Part shown: positions 46,201 through 57,752 of the stretch, piece by piece | Numbering within the stretch: the stretch's first letter is position 1 | Layout: every line of letters starts with the position of its first letter | Assembly: GCF_020382885.2 (NCBI RefSeq) | Contig: NC_058498.1 | Location: 23,031,001 to 23,095,000 of the forward strand | Reading direction: 5' to 3' | Source of the DNA: Scatophagus argus | Taxonomy: Eukaryota; Chordata; Actinopteri; Scatophagidae | Length of the DNA: 64,000 nt | The notes under the pieces: generated by a model | What the model was told of the DNA's origin: nothing | What the model saw: the letters and a program-made list of their open reading frames with translations, nothing else | The model's database searches: none | Program-made: the position numbers and the translations under genes

Positions 46201-49200
46201 CAGCAGCTTTGAATAACATTCATTTTCTTTATTTTGCTTTTACTGTATATTTAATACCTCATACATATGCATTTTGTGTTGATGACAGTTTAGTGCACAC
46301 ACACTATCGTTATGAAATTTTGTTATGAACTTGCGCTGTTGCAGACTTCAAGATAAATGTGATGACATTGGATGATCTAGTCCCTGCAACCCTGGGATTG
46401 CTTGAGGAAACACCAGGAGAGAAGGTGGGTCATGACAGAATATGATAAACCAGGACCCTGTATCCATATATTTACACATTATGGTGCGTGAATGATTCAA
46501 ACTTACCTAAAGTTTTGGAATGGATTCAGACACGGCTACAGTGGCTGTTACATAAAACTTTGAGGAAACTCTGTCAAAGTATTGCAAGCAAAGTAGCTTC
46601 TGTATGTTTGATTGATAAAGTTAACCATTTTCACCGCCAGGAGGAGGTGGAGGAGGAGGTTGTGCTGGACTACCAAAGTGACTTTGAAAGTGAAAGCAGG
46701 ACAGAGCCAGACTACAGTGCTAGCCAGGTTTCAGAGCACTTGCAAGGACAAGAAGATGAAGAGGATGTGGTGTCGGAGGTCAGAGAGGAGGCCTCAGACA
46801 TGTCCCGTGGTAGGACAGAAGATGATTACTCAAGCTCTTTCTCAGACACAAGTCGCTCCTACACCTCACCGACCTCAGATCACAGTCAAACACTCAGCAG
46901 ATGCAGGGATTCTAGATCTTCCAGATCTCCGGGATCACATGGCAGCCAGTCGAGGAGGCGTCCTTCAACTAGAAAGGATTTAAAGGAGACAGCTGTACAG
47001 ACTCAGCCTGAGCCACTGGCATATGCATTCCCCACTGGTTAGTGTGCCATACATGGCATTTGTGTATTTAACATACAGCAACATTTCTTCATAGTATTCA
47101 TCAAGTTATTAAGATTCATGTTCCAATGACACATGTAGACAGCTAAGAGATCAGTATTCCTGTTTCTGATCTTTGGCTCTCTTCCTTTAGTAGATATGAC
47201 TACTTTGGGTCCTTCAGTGGACGTGACCTACATGAATCCCACCCCAGTGGCTGCTCATACTCTGAGTGCTGAAACGGTGGAAGGTAAGCCCGAAAAAAAC
47301 AGAATACGCCCAAAAGACTAGAGACACTGAGAGAGCGAGAGAGAGCAGCTCCTTCTGCCAAGGCTTAATCTGAAATAGAAAATATTAAAAAGATTAAAAC
47401 TTGTACCTGGATCCAGATGGTAACCGTAATGTTTGCACAAAGATGTGACTCACATCTTGTGACTTCCAAGTGAGTCATCTAATTGCTGATGCAGGCCTGA
47501 TTGAATTTGGTGCTATTGCTCCATCTAAAGAAATATTATGGGACAGAATTTGTATCATTTGGTACTAAAAAATTTTTGCTACATTCCAGTTTTACTTTTT
47601 AGAAATAAAGAACACAATTTCCCACTGCGGGACCAATAAAGGCCTATCTTGTAGCTGGATGTCCAAGGGCACACTGTGAGGCCTACAACATTTCTAAAAT
47701 GTCTGGTATTGTTCAAGCGAGGAGGGAGCATTAACATGTAAAAATGATCTGAAACTGAGTCATCTGTTTTGTGCTGCAATGGTTTATGTAGGAAGGTTAT
47801 TAGAAATGTTCTGGATCAACTGATTAGCTAACAGAGTGGCTGTTGGTCATAGCTTACAGTCTCTCCTTAAAGATGAATGGACAATGTGTGTAAGTAACTA
47901 AAACACACACACTTGCAAAATGTTTCCTAAATTCATGTACAATCTACATTTTATTGTTTAAGTTAGAGTTCAACACTTTGGGAAATGCACTTTCTACACT
48001 GTTAGAAGAGGAAATTGGTTGCCAAATTGATCTCTTTATGCTTAATATAATGCCTTGACTGGGATAGCTTAAAATAGCACAGACAATATCCAACACACAC
48101 ACAAGAAACTGTGCCCAGCCAAGAAACAGCCCAGAACACTTTGCAATTTTAGCCATGTCCTTGTTTTAGCTATATATTTACCATACAGATATCAGTGATG
48201 TCAGTTTACTCATCTAAAGAGAGTTCACCTCAAAATCCAAAAATACATGTTTCCTTACACGTGGGACATGATATTTACAAAGATAGATTGCTATTTAGAA
48301 TTTCAAATGTAATTTTTGGTGCTTTGAGCACCACAAGTGAAGTGCCATGTAGTTCTGTCTTATAGGAGAGAAAGTAGACATCTCCGCAGCTGGTATCTCA
48401 AAGATAATCCGAATTGATAAATAACACCACAGGTAAAATGAAAAATATTTATTTTTAATTCAGAGGTGAACTGTCCTTTAAATTGTCTGCTGGAAAATGA
48501 ATGAGCACATTTTTTCTTTGAGACAAACTTTAGTTAAAGTTTTGCACATTGCAATTTCCACCACCAGGTGAAGGCGATCATTTGCTTCATTACTTCTCGA
48601 ACTAGTGGTACTAAAAGTAAGACATTTGTCACAAACCCAGTTAATGCTAAAGCCATGGTACTGATTTTTTATTTATTTATTTATTTTTTTGCTTAGTTTT
48701 TGTGCGATTGTTTATTCTCCCTCACTCAGCTCTCAGCGCCTTCAATCCAGCTGCATTCGCACTCAATGAACTGCTGAAGCAGCAGCTTGCCATGACGAGG
48801 CGCTTCATTGAAAGCAGCCGACGGCTTCACTCCAGCCTGGTCCAGAGCCTGGAACCACCAAACTACAAATACACCACGCTGGAGGACACCAAGGAGGTAA
48901 AGCCTATTGAAACATACACACCCAGTTATATACTAGTGTGGAGTTGTCAGTTGCTTTCAGACTCAGCAAAGGAAATAGCTATTTAAGCCCTGGTCGAAAG
49001 ACTCATTGGTTGAATATCCCATTTGTAAAAGAACGCTGACACCTTCTCACCATATTTATCTCTCTGCATGATGAGACATTTATTGTAGTCTGTTATTCAG
49101 TGATGGAAAGTCAGTGTGGTGAGACAGACAAGTAAAATGAACAGAAACCAGTCATTGTATAAACTGTTACTACATTCCAAACTGCATTAAGCTGTAGATA

Positions 49201-49339
49201 ATTCGCAGACACACACATTTAAGTTTGTCTTCCTTCATTGTTTCCACAGTACATTCGCAAGCACAGGCCTCCCAGACTGACAATGGAAGAAGCCTTAGAG
49301 GAGGTGCTGCAGGAAAAGAGAGACTACCATCATATCTGA
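43235..49339 (+). CDS. c19orf44: C19orf44 homologue, 10 exons
   Basis: Exons: 43235-43354, 43466-43636, 43718-43845, 44009-44513, 45495-45804, 46345-46424, 46641-47037, 47191-47283, 48730-48896 and 49250-49339. All have GT/AG ends and consistent phases, giving 686 residues (human about 657). Conserved segments, in order: SRFLKKAP (exon 3), AALNKLAQIENRIRNRKQ (exon 4), SDEEDMRKLLGDSLDS (exon 4), FKINVMTLDDLVPA (exon 6), YQSDFESES (exon 7), TAVQTQPEP (exon 7), YMNPTPVAAHTLSAE (exon 8), NELLKQQLAMTRRFIESSRR (exon 9) and RPPRLTMEEALEEV (exon 10). Human C19orf44 has close equivalents of each. The middle is Ser-rich and probably disordered; the C terminus is the most conserved part (DUF4614, from memory). 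Function is unknown to me. Possible poly(A) signals are ATTAAA near 49553 and AATAAA at 49622 and 49785. It is tail-to-tail with akr1a1. Confidence 0.92.
44514..45494. other. c19orf44 intron 4: no feature seen
   Basis: AT-rich intronic sequence. The ORF at 44889-45071 has no motif. Confidence 0.5.
45805..46344. other. c19orf44 intron 5: no feature seen
   Basis: Plain intronic sequence without repeats or exon-like segments. Confidence 0.5.
47284..48729. other. c19orf44 intron 8 with a LINE-tail scrap
   Basis: Mostly unremarkable. At about 47600-47655 the string TTTCCCACTGCGGGACCAAT then AAAGGCCTATCTT is a fish LINE 3' tail. A T-rich tract lies at 48666-48700 before exon 9. Confidence 0.5.
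48897..49249. other. c19orf44 intron 9: no feature seen
   Basis: Ordinary intronic sequence of 353 bp. Confidence 0.5.
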
Positions 49340-49817
49340 GCAGTTTACTGAGCCCCCACATGTGGAACAATAGATTTGCCATACTACATTTATACGTAAT
49401 TATTTTTCTATTCTCATCTGTTGTTCATCAGTGATTGGACGTGCTAGTGTTAAGCCTCTGTGTATGAACTATTTTGTAAATTCATTGTGCGATTTTAATG
49501 AGGTGACCTCAACCTTGCTGAAAACAGTGTAAAGCATCAATGTCACTTGTACATTAAAACTACATACCAGTCACATATTTCAGTTTAAAACATCATTAGT
49601 GTCATTTTGTTTTATGCGGTGAATAAAACAAATCCAAAAATAGGTTAAGTCAGTGTTCACTAAATGTATATCTGACATTATAGAGCAAAAGAATACTTTA
49701 GATCATATTTTGCTTGTATAGTACAGTAATATTCCTTCACCCTAAAACACCACAGAATTTAATTCATAAATGAGCACCTGACTAAATAAAGACGACTGCA
49801 AGTGAAGTAACAAAATG

Positions 49818-49823
49818 TTTATT
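49818..49823 (-). terminator. Probable poly(A) signal of akr1a1
   Basis: AATAAA on the minus strand, 200 bp after the akr1a1 stop codon. The c19orf44 signals at 49622 and 49785 face it on the other strand, so the two 3' ends lie very close or overlap. Confidence 0.6.
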
Positions 49824-50022
49824 TAAAAAAACAACACAGTATGTAGACAGACAAACCAGGTTTTCTTCACCACCAGCAATAACTTTGCAATGTTCTAATG
49901 ATAAGTGCAGGATTTGACATAATCTAAAGACAAGCTCAAATGTCAGAATCCAGGAACATTTATTTGTGATGTGGTGTTGGTGGGCTTGTTGAAGGCACAA
50001 ATTCAGGTTGTGTTGCGAGTTG

Positions 50023-53000
50023 TCAGTAGGGATCATTGAAAGGGTAATGAGGATGTCCCGCATCCCTGGGAACACGTTGTTCTCCCACCTGCAACATCCA
50101 AACCAAACATGAGACAGTTTTCTCTGCTCTTCAGTAAAGAGCTTTTATATTCCCTTCTTACACCTGGTGGTCTCTCAAAACCAGTCTGATGCTTTCCCAC
50201 TGCACACACTGAACTGCTGCTGAAGCCTTGAAAAGCACTCACCCTGTGTGAGTCTTTAAGGGCTGTCACTTAGTTTTGTAATTTAAGTTACAACTTGTAA
50301 TATCTGACACTTTGATTACATAAATTGGTGTGGTGGTGCTTATTTGATTTGGTGTCAGCTTAACTGGAGTTTTTTCACAATGGCTCGTGTTCCATATTCT
50401 TCCCCAGAAGGAAGCATAATATTTGAGTTTAAAGAAACATTACGGTGTTAAACCCTCTATTCTCTGACATTAGGGTCATACATTTATGAGAAGAACATTC
50501 CTCACAAACCTCATCACACCACATACATCACTGCTTGTTGCGTATTAAGCCTGCAATGGATGACCTAAACAATTAATACTTCACAATCAGATTCCACAAT
50601 AAGGAAATACTTGGGATTTTAGCAAACAGTCAGTATACTATCATAAGCATCCAGACTGTTAGACTGGACCTATTAAGAGGAAAACAGCATATGGATTTGG
50701 ATTCTTGTAAATTTAAAAAAAAAAAAGGGGGAAAAAAATGAAAGAAATTGATCCACTAAATAAGATCTACTCCCTAAGGCCTGTATGAATTAGGGTAATG
50801 AACCACAAAGGTAACCACTGACATAACCTTCTCAGAGCAGCTTAGAGATGAAGCGTAAATTGCAATGACTGCATACCTCGAGTAAAGCTTATCCGCTCTG
50901 TGTGGTACGGCTTAAATCAGGACCCGACGACATAATGTTACCAGCGAAGACACCTGGATAAGTCAGTTTCCGCACTTCGTAATAGCAGCCCTCTGGGTTT
51001 CTGATGTGACCACAGGTTCCTTTATATCATGGCTTATAAACTGAGCTAGTTGGGACATGAGCTATCCCAGCAGACTGGAAAATTAAAATAGAACAACCAC
51101 GAGAGATTACTCACTTGGATCATTGGTACAATGTAGCGCCAGCCTTTGTTCAGCACTGTAATACTTTGCATTTCTTCAGCTTCAAGGGTGAAGTCAAACA
51201 CCTGACAAACAAAAGAAAATGAAATCTATACCTCACAGCCATCTAACACAACCTTCTTTGGAATTATAAACTAGTTGTACCACAAAATGTAATACACATG
51301 TATACACTTCTAAGTGGCTTCTAAGTACTTGAAGGCAAAAGCTGAATCTTAAGGAGATATTAAAAAAGGTCATCTAAAGCAAGTTTTTTTTAATTTTTCA
51401 TTGATTGCTATGACGTTTCGCTCACCTGAATGTTCTCTTTGATACGGGACTCTGTCACACTTTTGGGGATCGCTACCACTCCCCGTTGTGTCTGCCATCT
51501 GCAAACACAGCAAGCCTGAGTTGAAATATACACTCACTGGCAGAGCTTGGGAATAACTAGTTATATGTCACTGAATTAAAATAATAAATGTAACTGCAAT
51601 CTGTTACAGTTACTGAGACAAAATATGTTACAGTTCTGATCACAAAGGCGTTCCATCCAAATATACTGGTCTTGGATAAAAAGCTCACATGTAGGATATA
51701 TCGTTCACTCTGTTGCTTTGCATCGTTGCATTCAGCTACAGCTACTACATTCATGTGAAAACCACCAGATATAAAAAGTTTTTATTATTTCAACATTAAA
51801 TGTGAAAGACTTTTTAAATCCTATCCAAGACAGCCTGTGAGATAAAGTGCATTTACAATGGGATAAAATTTGAAAAACTGAAATCACCTCAGGACAATCT
51901 GGGCAGGGGACTTTTTATATTTCTCTGCGAGGGCAGAGATCACAGGCTCCTGAAGCAGAACAGGTTCATCCGGATGTTTCCAGGCCCGGTCAGGTGATCC
52001 CAGAGGGCTGTAGGCCGTCATCACCAGACCCCGTTCCCGACAGTGAGCCAGCAGCTCTACCTGAGCCAAGTAGGGGTGGCCCTCTACCTGCACAACCAAA
52101 CACAAAGATACCACGGTGACCTGTAGCTTTCAGAATTCCAATGTTGAAACAAGCTACAGTGATGTTCACACCCTGTTTGGGACTAGTTTTCCTCATCACA
52201 TCACATCATACCCGTACCTGTAGCACAGTGGGTTTGATGCTGGCCACAGACAGGATGTCATCAATCTGCCGGCTGTTGAAGTTGGACAGGCCGATGGATC
52301 TGACGAGGCCCTTCTCCACCAGCTTCTCCATGGCAGCCCAGGTCAACTTGTAGTCTATGTTGTCGTACAGTATGGTGCCATCCTCCTTTTTGGGGAAAGG
52401 AACGTCTCCTTGTCTAGAGAGAGAAGAGGAGAAGAGAGAATAAAACGAAAGATTTAAAGCAAACATAGACTGACCGACATAGAAAAAGTATCGCTGTAGC
52501 TTTTCTTTTTGTTTATTTCCTTAAAATTTTGCCCCAAAATAGCAAGCTAAATAGATTGCTGTCTTGGGATAACAAGTTGTTTTCTTTTGACTACGTGTTA
52601 ATTAACTCGTTACCTCGGGAAAACAACAAGCGGTTTTCTCAGGGATAACGAGGCTCATTATTAGACCTTGATGGAGCTTGAGCTCACTGGAAGGCGTGGG
52701 GCCAGTGGATGAGGTAGAGGTCCAGGTACTCCAGCTTCAGGTCCTTCAGGGTCTTCAGGAGGGCCGGCTCCACGTCCTCAGGGTGATGGCGGGTGTTCCA
52801 CAGCTTGGATGTGATGAACACGTCCTCTCGTCTCAGGGCCTGGTGCACAGACAACAGGATTGTGATTGTCTTGAGGACAACAGACCAGGCATAACAGTGG
52901 CCTCTGTAATTACTGAACACGTCCACGTGTCAGCCCCAAAGCTGATGTCGCTATTTTACGTTGTGAAACAGAAAACATTCTTACTGAAACTTCTAACGCG

Positions 53001-56000
53001 CTTCAACTGCAACATATAGCTGTTTCACCTTGCCAGTGCCGAGCATGTCCTGCAGGGCTTCTCCAATCTCAGCCTCATTGCCATAGATGGCTGCACAGTC
53101 AATGTGGCGATACCCCGCCTCCAAGGCCCACACAACTGCTTGTTTCACCTGTTACCGTGGAGGGAAAGAAAAGGACTGTTAAACACCAACTTGAGAGGCT
53201 GCACCAGTTGAACATCTGTGCCATCATGCCATCATCAGTTGGTAAGCTGTAGCACTTATGTTCAGTGAAATTCCACTGTTTAACACAAGAGTGGAAGAAA
53301 CATTTCATTTCAACATTGCACAGATTTTCCAGATTTGGTTGGCGAATGGTATTGTGTAGATGCAGATGATTTTTGGCAGCTTGGGGGCAGTGACATGCAA
53401 CTCCATGATATTACCTTATAATATATAATGCTATATAATGATACTGATATGGTGAACTTGTCAGCAAACAGAGCAATAAGAGTTGTATAAATTATTATGC
53501 ACTCTCTTTTTAAGAGTATTTTGGACACCTGGGAAAAACATGTGGCTCTTTGTTCCACTATGTTCACCTTCTAGTTACTAACTAGTGTACAGTGAGTTGA
53601 TGAGCTGCAAGCTGCTGCTGGAAACAAAGTTAATTATAAGCGGTAAGACCGAACCAAAACAGTGAGTTAAAAGAGGATAAATCCTGTTAATAATTCTCTG
53701 TGGGCTCACTACTACAAACTAGGGATGTGCGCTGTTAGCTGACTAATAGTTTAAAATGTCGCTATCCTCGCTAGCCGGCACCAGAAATACTAGTTGGTTA
53801 TTAACGTCCATGTTGGAATCATTTCTAGAGCTAAGTGTAAGTAGGACACCACAATGGTCAGTAGGTGTCACGTTTGTGCTGTGATATAAGTATGAACTCT
53901 CACTCAGCAGACAGGTGTTGCTGGACAGATGAGCACACACAGTATTTTCCAGTGCTATGCGAGGCAAACGCTGTGTTGTCGCAGGCTTCCGCTTAAGTGT
54001 TTAAATCTAGGACATATTTGAAACGTGGTTGTGAATTCTTGCATGTAACACGCTGAAGAATATAAATGGTGAGCGATAAATATTCCATCACAGACTGGGA
54101 GCAGAAGTCGGTGTGCGTTTTTTTCACTAAACACTGAATTTTACCAACTACATTATTTTCAGTTTACAATAAGGGTGTAAATCACCAGCCACATCACAAT
54201 ATGATATCATATTGATAACAATAACATAATTGCCAGTGTCACAAAAGTTTGACATGATAAGACTGAGTTACAGACTGCCCACAACTTTTCTGCATTTGGC
54301 TATTAAAGAAAAGAAAAACCAGCAAATATAGAATTGTAACTGGTTCAATGCCAACTTAAAGGAATACATTAAAGATAAGAATATGGATGTTTGTTTTCAC
54401 GTTGCATCAATTATACTGGATCGGTTGATCACCAAATCAACATATCAATCCAGATCGATGGATCGTTCACCTTTGGATGGAAGATGAGGTGAAGTGGTAG
54501 TGAATGAGCAGAAACCCCAGAATGTAACACTGCTCCTTTTATAACACCGTAATGAGAAATAATTTAACAAAGACTACTTCTCAGACAGGCTTTTTTTTTT
54601 CTTTTTAAAAAAAGGAGACAATAATAGAGGAGATCAGCCTGTACCTTTCCTGGCTCACTCTTCCATGTTCCCAGTCCAAGGAGGGGCATCTTCCGCCCTG
54701 TGTTGAGAACTGCAAAGTCATTCATGCCTCTCAGAAGCACCTTAAAAAGGACAAAGGAACACAGATTCAGTGAGGAGAGCTTCTTGGCTTAAAATGTATG
54801 TAAAAATATATTACTCTTATTAAACTATTTGGTCTGCAACATTGGAGATATTTAATTCTTCATTGTCCCACAAGCTATAATAGAGAAATCCAACAAGCAA
54901 ATGGAGGCACACAAGCAAACGCTGTCACACATAAACTGACAGAACATCTGACATAAGCAGTTCAGTTAGACCTGAAGAGACCAAACCATCTGAAGACCAG
55001 TCCATCAAGTTAGCTTTCTTATTAAGAAAGCAACAGTATAGCATGGAGCTGCCATGACATAAAGCCAGATGGACAAAGGAAGGACTTACAGTCACCTTAC
55101 TTTGAAGTGACATAATGTTAAAACATGAATCAGTGTTACACTATACAGCCACAACCGGAGAGCTCATGTCTGGAGACAGCTGCATGACATGCTGTGATGT
55201 AACACAAAAGATTGTTGCATAGAATCACTTACATTAAATCAAGTCCCAATCTATTGTGGTTTGCAGGAGGAGTCCTCGTTTTGCAGAACAATGAGACAAA
55301 ACATGAACAGAAGCTCTGCCAGCTGACCGTGCAGGAAAGAGGAAGATGTGCTGACTTGCATTTCCCTCAAAAGTCACCAGACTGAGCTATTTATCAGGCA
55401 CAAAATGCTGTGAGCTCACAGCACACGCACCGAGGTGCTCTTAATAGGACATGGAGACTTGAATGAAGACAGAAATCGTTGCATATGGCAACAAGGAGAA
55501 ATATAAAGCTTAAAGGCCAAGTTAAATATTTGAAAACAAAAAGCACTGAACATAAAACAGGTTTCCTGTCCAGCTAATAATGCATTACGTTTTACAAAAT
55601 GAACTTTCAAAGCCTGTTAGACGTGAACACATTCAGTAATTCATAAGAAAAGGGACAAGTTGGCATCTAGGTTTAAAAGCTTAACTGTGTGGCATCCATG
55701 TTTTTGTCTGCTACCCTCTTCTGTTAAAACTCAATTTAAAGCATATCGTGCTTTCCTGCGTCTTTGATTCAAGTTGTTTTTGTCTGTTTTCTTTTAATCC
55801 ATTTAAACTGCTTTTATTTCCCTCTTTATGTTATGTCATGCTCTTGCAGACCTTGGCTCGAACATTTAAGGTAAACTGATTCGCATGGCACTTAAGCTCA
55901 TGTGAAATCTCACACACAGAATGCATTCGGAAAGGAAGGTCAATCAACAGTCTCACAAACGTTCAAACAAATGTACTGGCTGTGATGTGAAACACAAATC

Positions 56001-56561
56001 GTTTCTGACATATTCATGGGGGGGGCGGACAACAGACATTTTCCAGATCTTTCCAAAATCCAAGTCTGTCAGCTGATTTGATGGAAGGTCACGCGCCACA
56101 GCCACACCTCAACGACTGACCTCGAGCTCAGCAGCTTCGGCACCTCAACATGCAAACATGCTCGCGACTGACAAAGGAAGTACCGCTTGCATAAATATGT
56201 AGCAAACGTTAGCAAGCAAAGGGTGATTCATTATGGCCACCAGTTAAATATTTTATTGAGATATGGTGAATAACTGGGTGGCCACTCAGTGGGTTTGCTC
56301 CTCTATTAATTACTAAGACATCTATTCTTGTGTTGGAAAAACACTACTACCCATTATAATCAAGGCACCGCTCCAGCACTTGTTAAAGCTAGCATTAGCT
56401 TCTCTTCAAAATAACTCTCCCACTTGACTTCACTGCCTGCTTTTTATTCGTTGTTCAAGGTTAGCGATTTTCACAGTTATCGAATCACTCACCCGCTTGC
56501 CAGCGTCAAAACATAAACGTCGGAACATCTGTTTTAAGACCCGATATTTGAATGACTGCAT
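50023..56561 (-). CDS. akr1a1: akr1a1, NADPH-dependent aldehyde reductase, 9 exons
   Basis: Exons (minus strand): 56561-56493, 54740-54645, 53148-53029, 52839-52688, 52413-52218, 52087-51888, 51498-51426, 51201-51115 and 50088-50023. All ends are GT/AG and the phases join to 352 residues. From the internal Met at 54725 the protein is 324 residues (human 325). It is an aldo-keto reductase TIM barrel that reduces aldehydes with NADPH, normally cytosolic. The catalytic tetrad is present (numbering of the 352-residue form): D72 and Y77 in [11 protein letters not shown]107 in ITSKLWN, H140 in LIHWPHAF. Other matches are [46 protein letters not shown] and [16 protein letters not shown]. The usual VECHPY motif reads VEGHPY here. 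Exon 1 adds an in-frame basic 28-residue extension (with the first 15 nt of exon 2). Fish can have two akr1a1 copies; which one is unknown. It is head-to-head with uhmk1. Confidence 0.95.
50089..51114. other. akr1a1 intron 8: no feature seen
   Basis: AT-rich intron without recognisable repeats. A short A/G-rich run lies at 50713-50735. Confidence 0.5.
51499..51887. other. akr1a1 intron 6: no feature seen
   Basis: Plain AT-rich intron. The minus-strand ORF at 51754-51557 has no motif. Confidence 0.5.
53149..54644. other. akr1a1 intron 2: no feature seen
   Basis: About 1.5 kb of AT-rich intron with no exon-like segment or named repeat. Confidence 0.5.
54741..56492. other. akr1a1 intron 1: no feature seen
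   Basis: About 1.75 kb of AT-rich intron separating the short first coding exon from the exon carrying the canonical start. Confidence 0.5.
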
Positions 56562-57752
56562 GATGGGTTCCGCTTAGTTGGGAAATTACATAACATTAGC
56601 TTGTCAGCAGCCACTCTCCCCTCGCTTTCAGTCACCAACTTACTGTTTCAAAATTTCAAAACCTACGACTCCACGCAATGACCTCTTCTTGTCGTCCTCC
56701 TAAGCAGGATAAGTATGTCAGAGTGTTGTTTTCTGCCAAATATTCAAAAACACCACCTCATTTTGGTGACATTTCCTTTTCCGGAATAATGATTCGTCTA
56801 CTTCCGGTTAAAATACTTAACCTCACTTTGTGCAGGCAAGGTTTGAATTGAATTTGGAGTTGGTTCTTATAAAGCACTCCAGCCATAGAAAGCCAAATGT
56901 GCTTTTTTCAAAATAATGGAAAATGCCAAGCTTCATATTTGTACTGACAATTGTAAGGTGATAAAATCACACGCGCACACACACACACACACGTATATGT
57001 GTGTGTCCTACAGAAAATTTAGAAAATTTTGAAAAATCATTTACTGTCATTTATTTTAAATATTTATACACTATCTATAAACATATACAACATTTGCTAA
57101 TAGGTAATCAGAACGCTTGCACGTTGCTGCGAGTTTTTTAAAATCATATGATTGAAGATTAAAAAAACAAAAAGAAGGAAACAAGATTTAGAGCTAAGCG
57201 AAATTGTAGGGACACTCCTGACCGGCAGGGGGCACGGTGCAGTAAAAGATGTACTGCAAACCTGCAAGGAGGTTGGTAGAAACGGAAGTAACGTTGATAT
57301 CAACAACCTGAGTTGCAACTCAGGCAAAACTTTACTGTCGTTATAACTAGCTTTTAAAGTTATTATATTCGTCGCAAATGCCGTAATAATATCTTGTATA
57401 TTATGGAGGAAGCATTTTCCTGTGAGCCGTGGAAGTGGTTTGTGTTTATGCTGAAACTTAGTGGCTAATTTAGTCATTTTGAGCAGCCAAGTTAGCTATC
57501 TTTTTGTCAGCTGACAAGAGTGAATTCGTTTTGACAGCCTCGGTAAGCAAACAGTAGTCTAATATGCCCAGGTTTTGTTTTGTGTTTAGTTTTGATAAGG
57601 TTGCGGGTGTAGCTGGATTGCCTTCTCGCTGTTGTTGACACGTCCTGGTAGGTTTTTATCTGGTGCTGAAAGTGCCCGGTTCGCAATGCTCCTGCAGCTG
57701 CTCCCACCTGTCAACTAGCTGGCTCCTCCTGTCTCCCATCTGCCGTCACCCA
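56562..57752. promoter_or_regulatory. Divergent promoter region of akr1a1 and uhmk1
   Basis: The two start codons lie 1.2 kb apart, head-to-head. ETS-like motifs occur at 56779-56786 (TTCCGGAA), near 56801 (CTTCCGG) and near 57283 (ACGGAAGT). A (CA)n/(TG)n stretch lies at about 56970-57005. No TATA box was recognised. Separate promoters or one shared bidirectional promoter are both possible. Confidence 0.5.
57219..57240 (+). promoter_or_regulatory. CTCF-like motif
   Basis: TGACCGGCAGGGGGCACGG contains the CAGGGGGC core of the vertebrate CTCF consensus with fitting flanks. It lies between the divergent akr1a1 and uhmk1 genes. Occupancy cannot be judged from sequence. Confidence 0.5.

Noticed and set aside
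52678..53019. Plus-strand ORF over akr1a1 exon 4
   Set aside because: It is a shadow of the conserved aldo-keto reductase exon on the minus strand.
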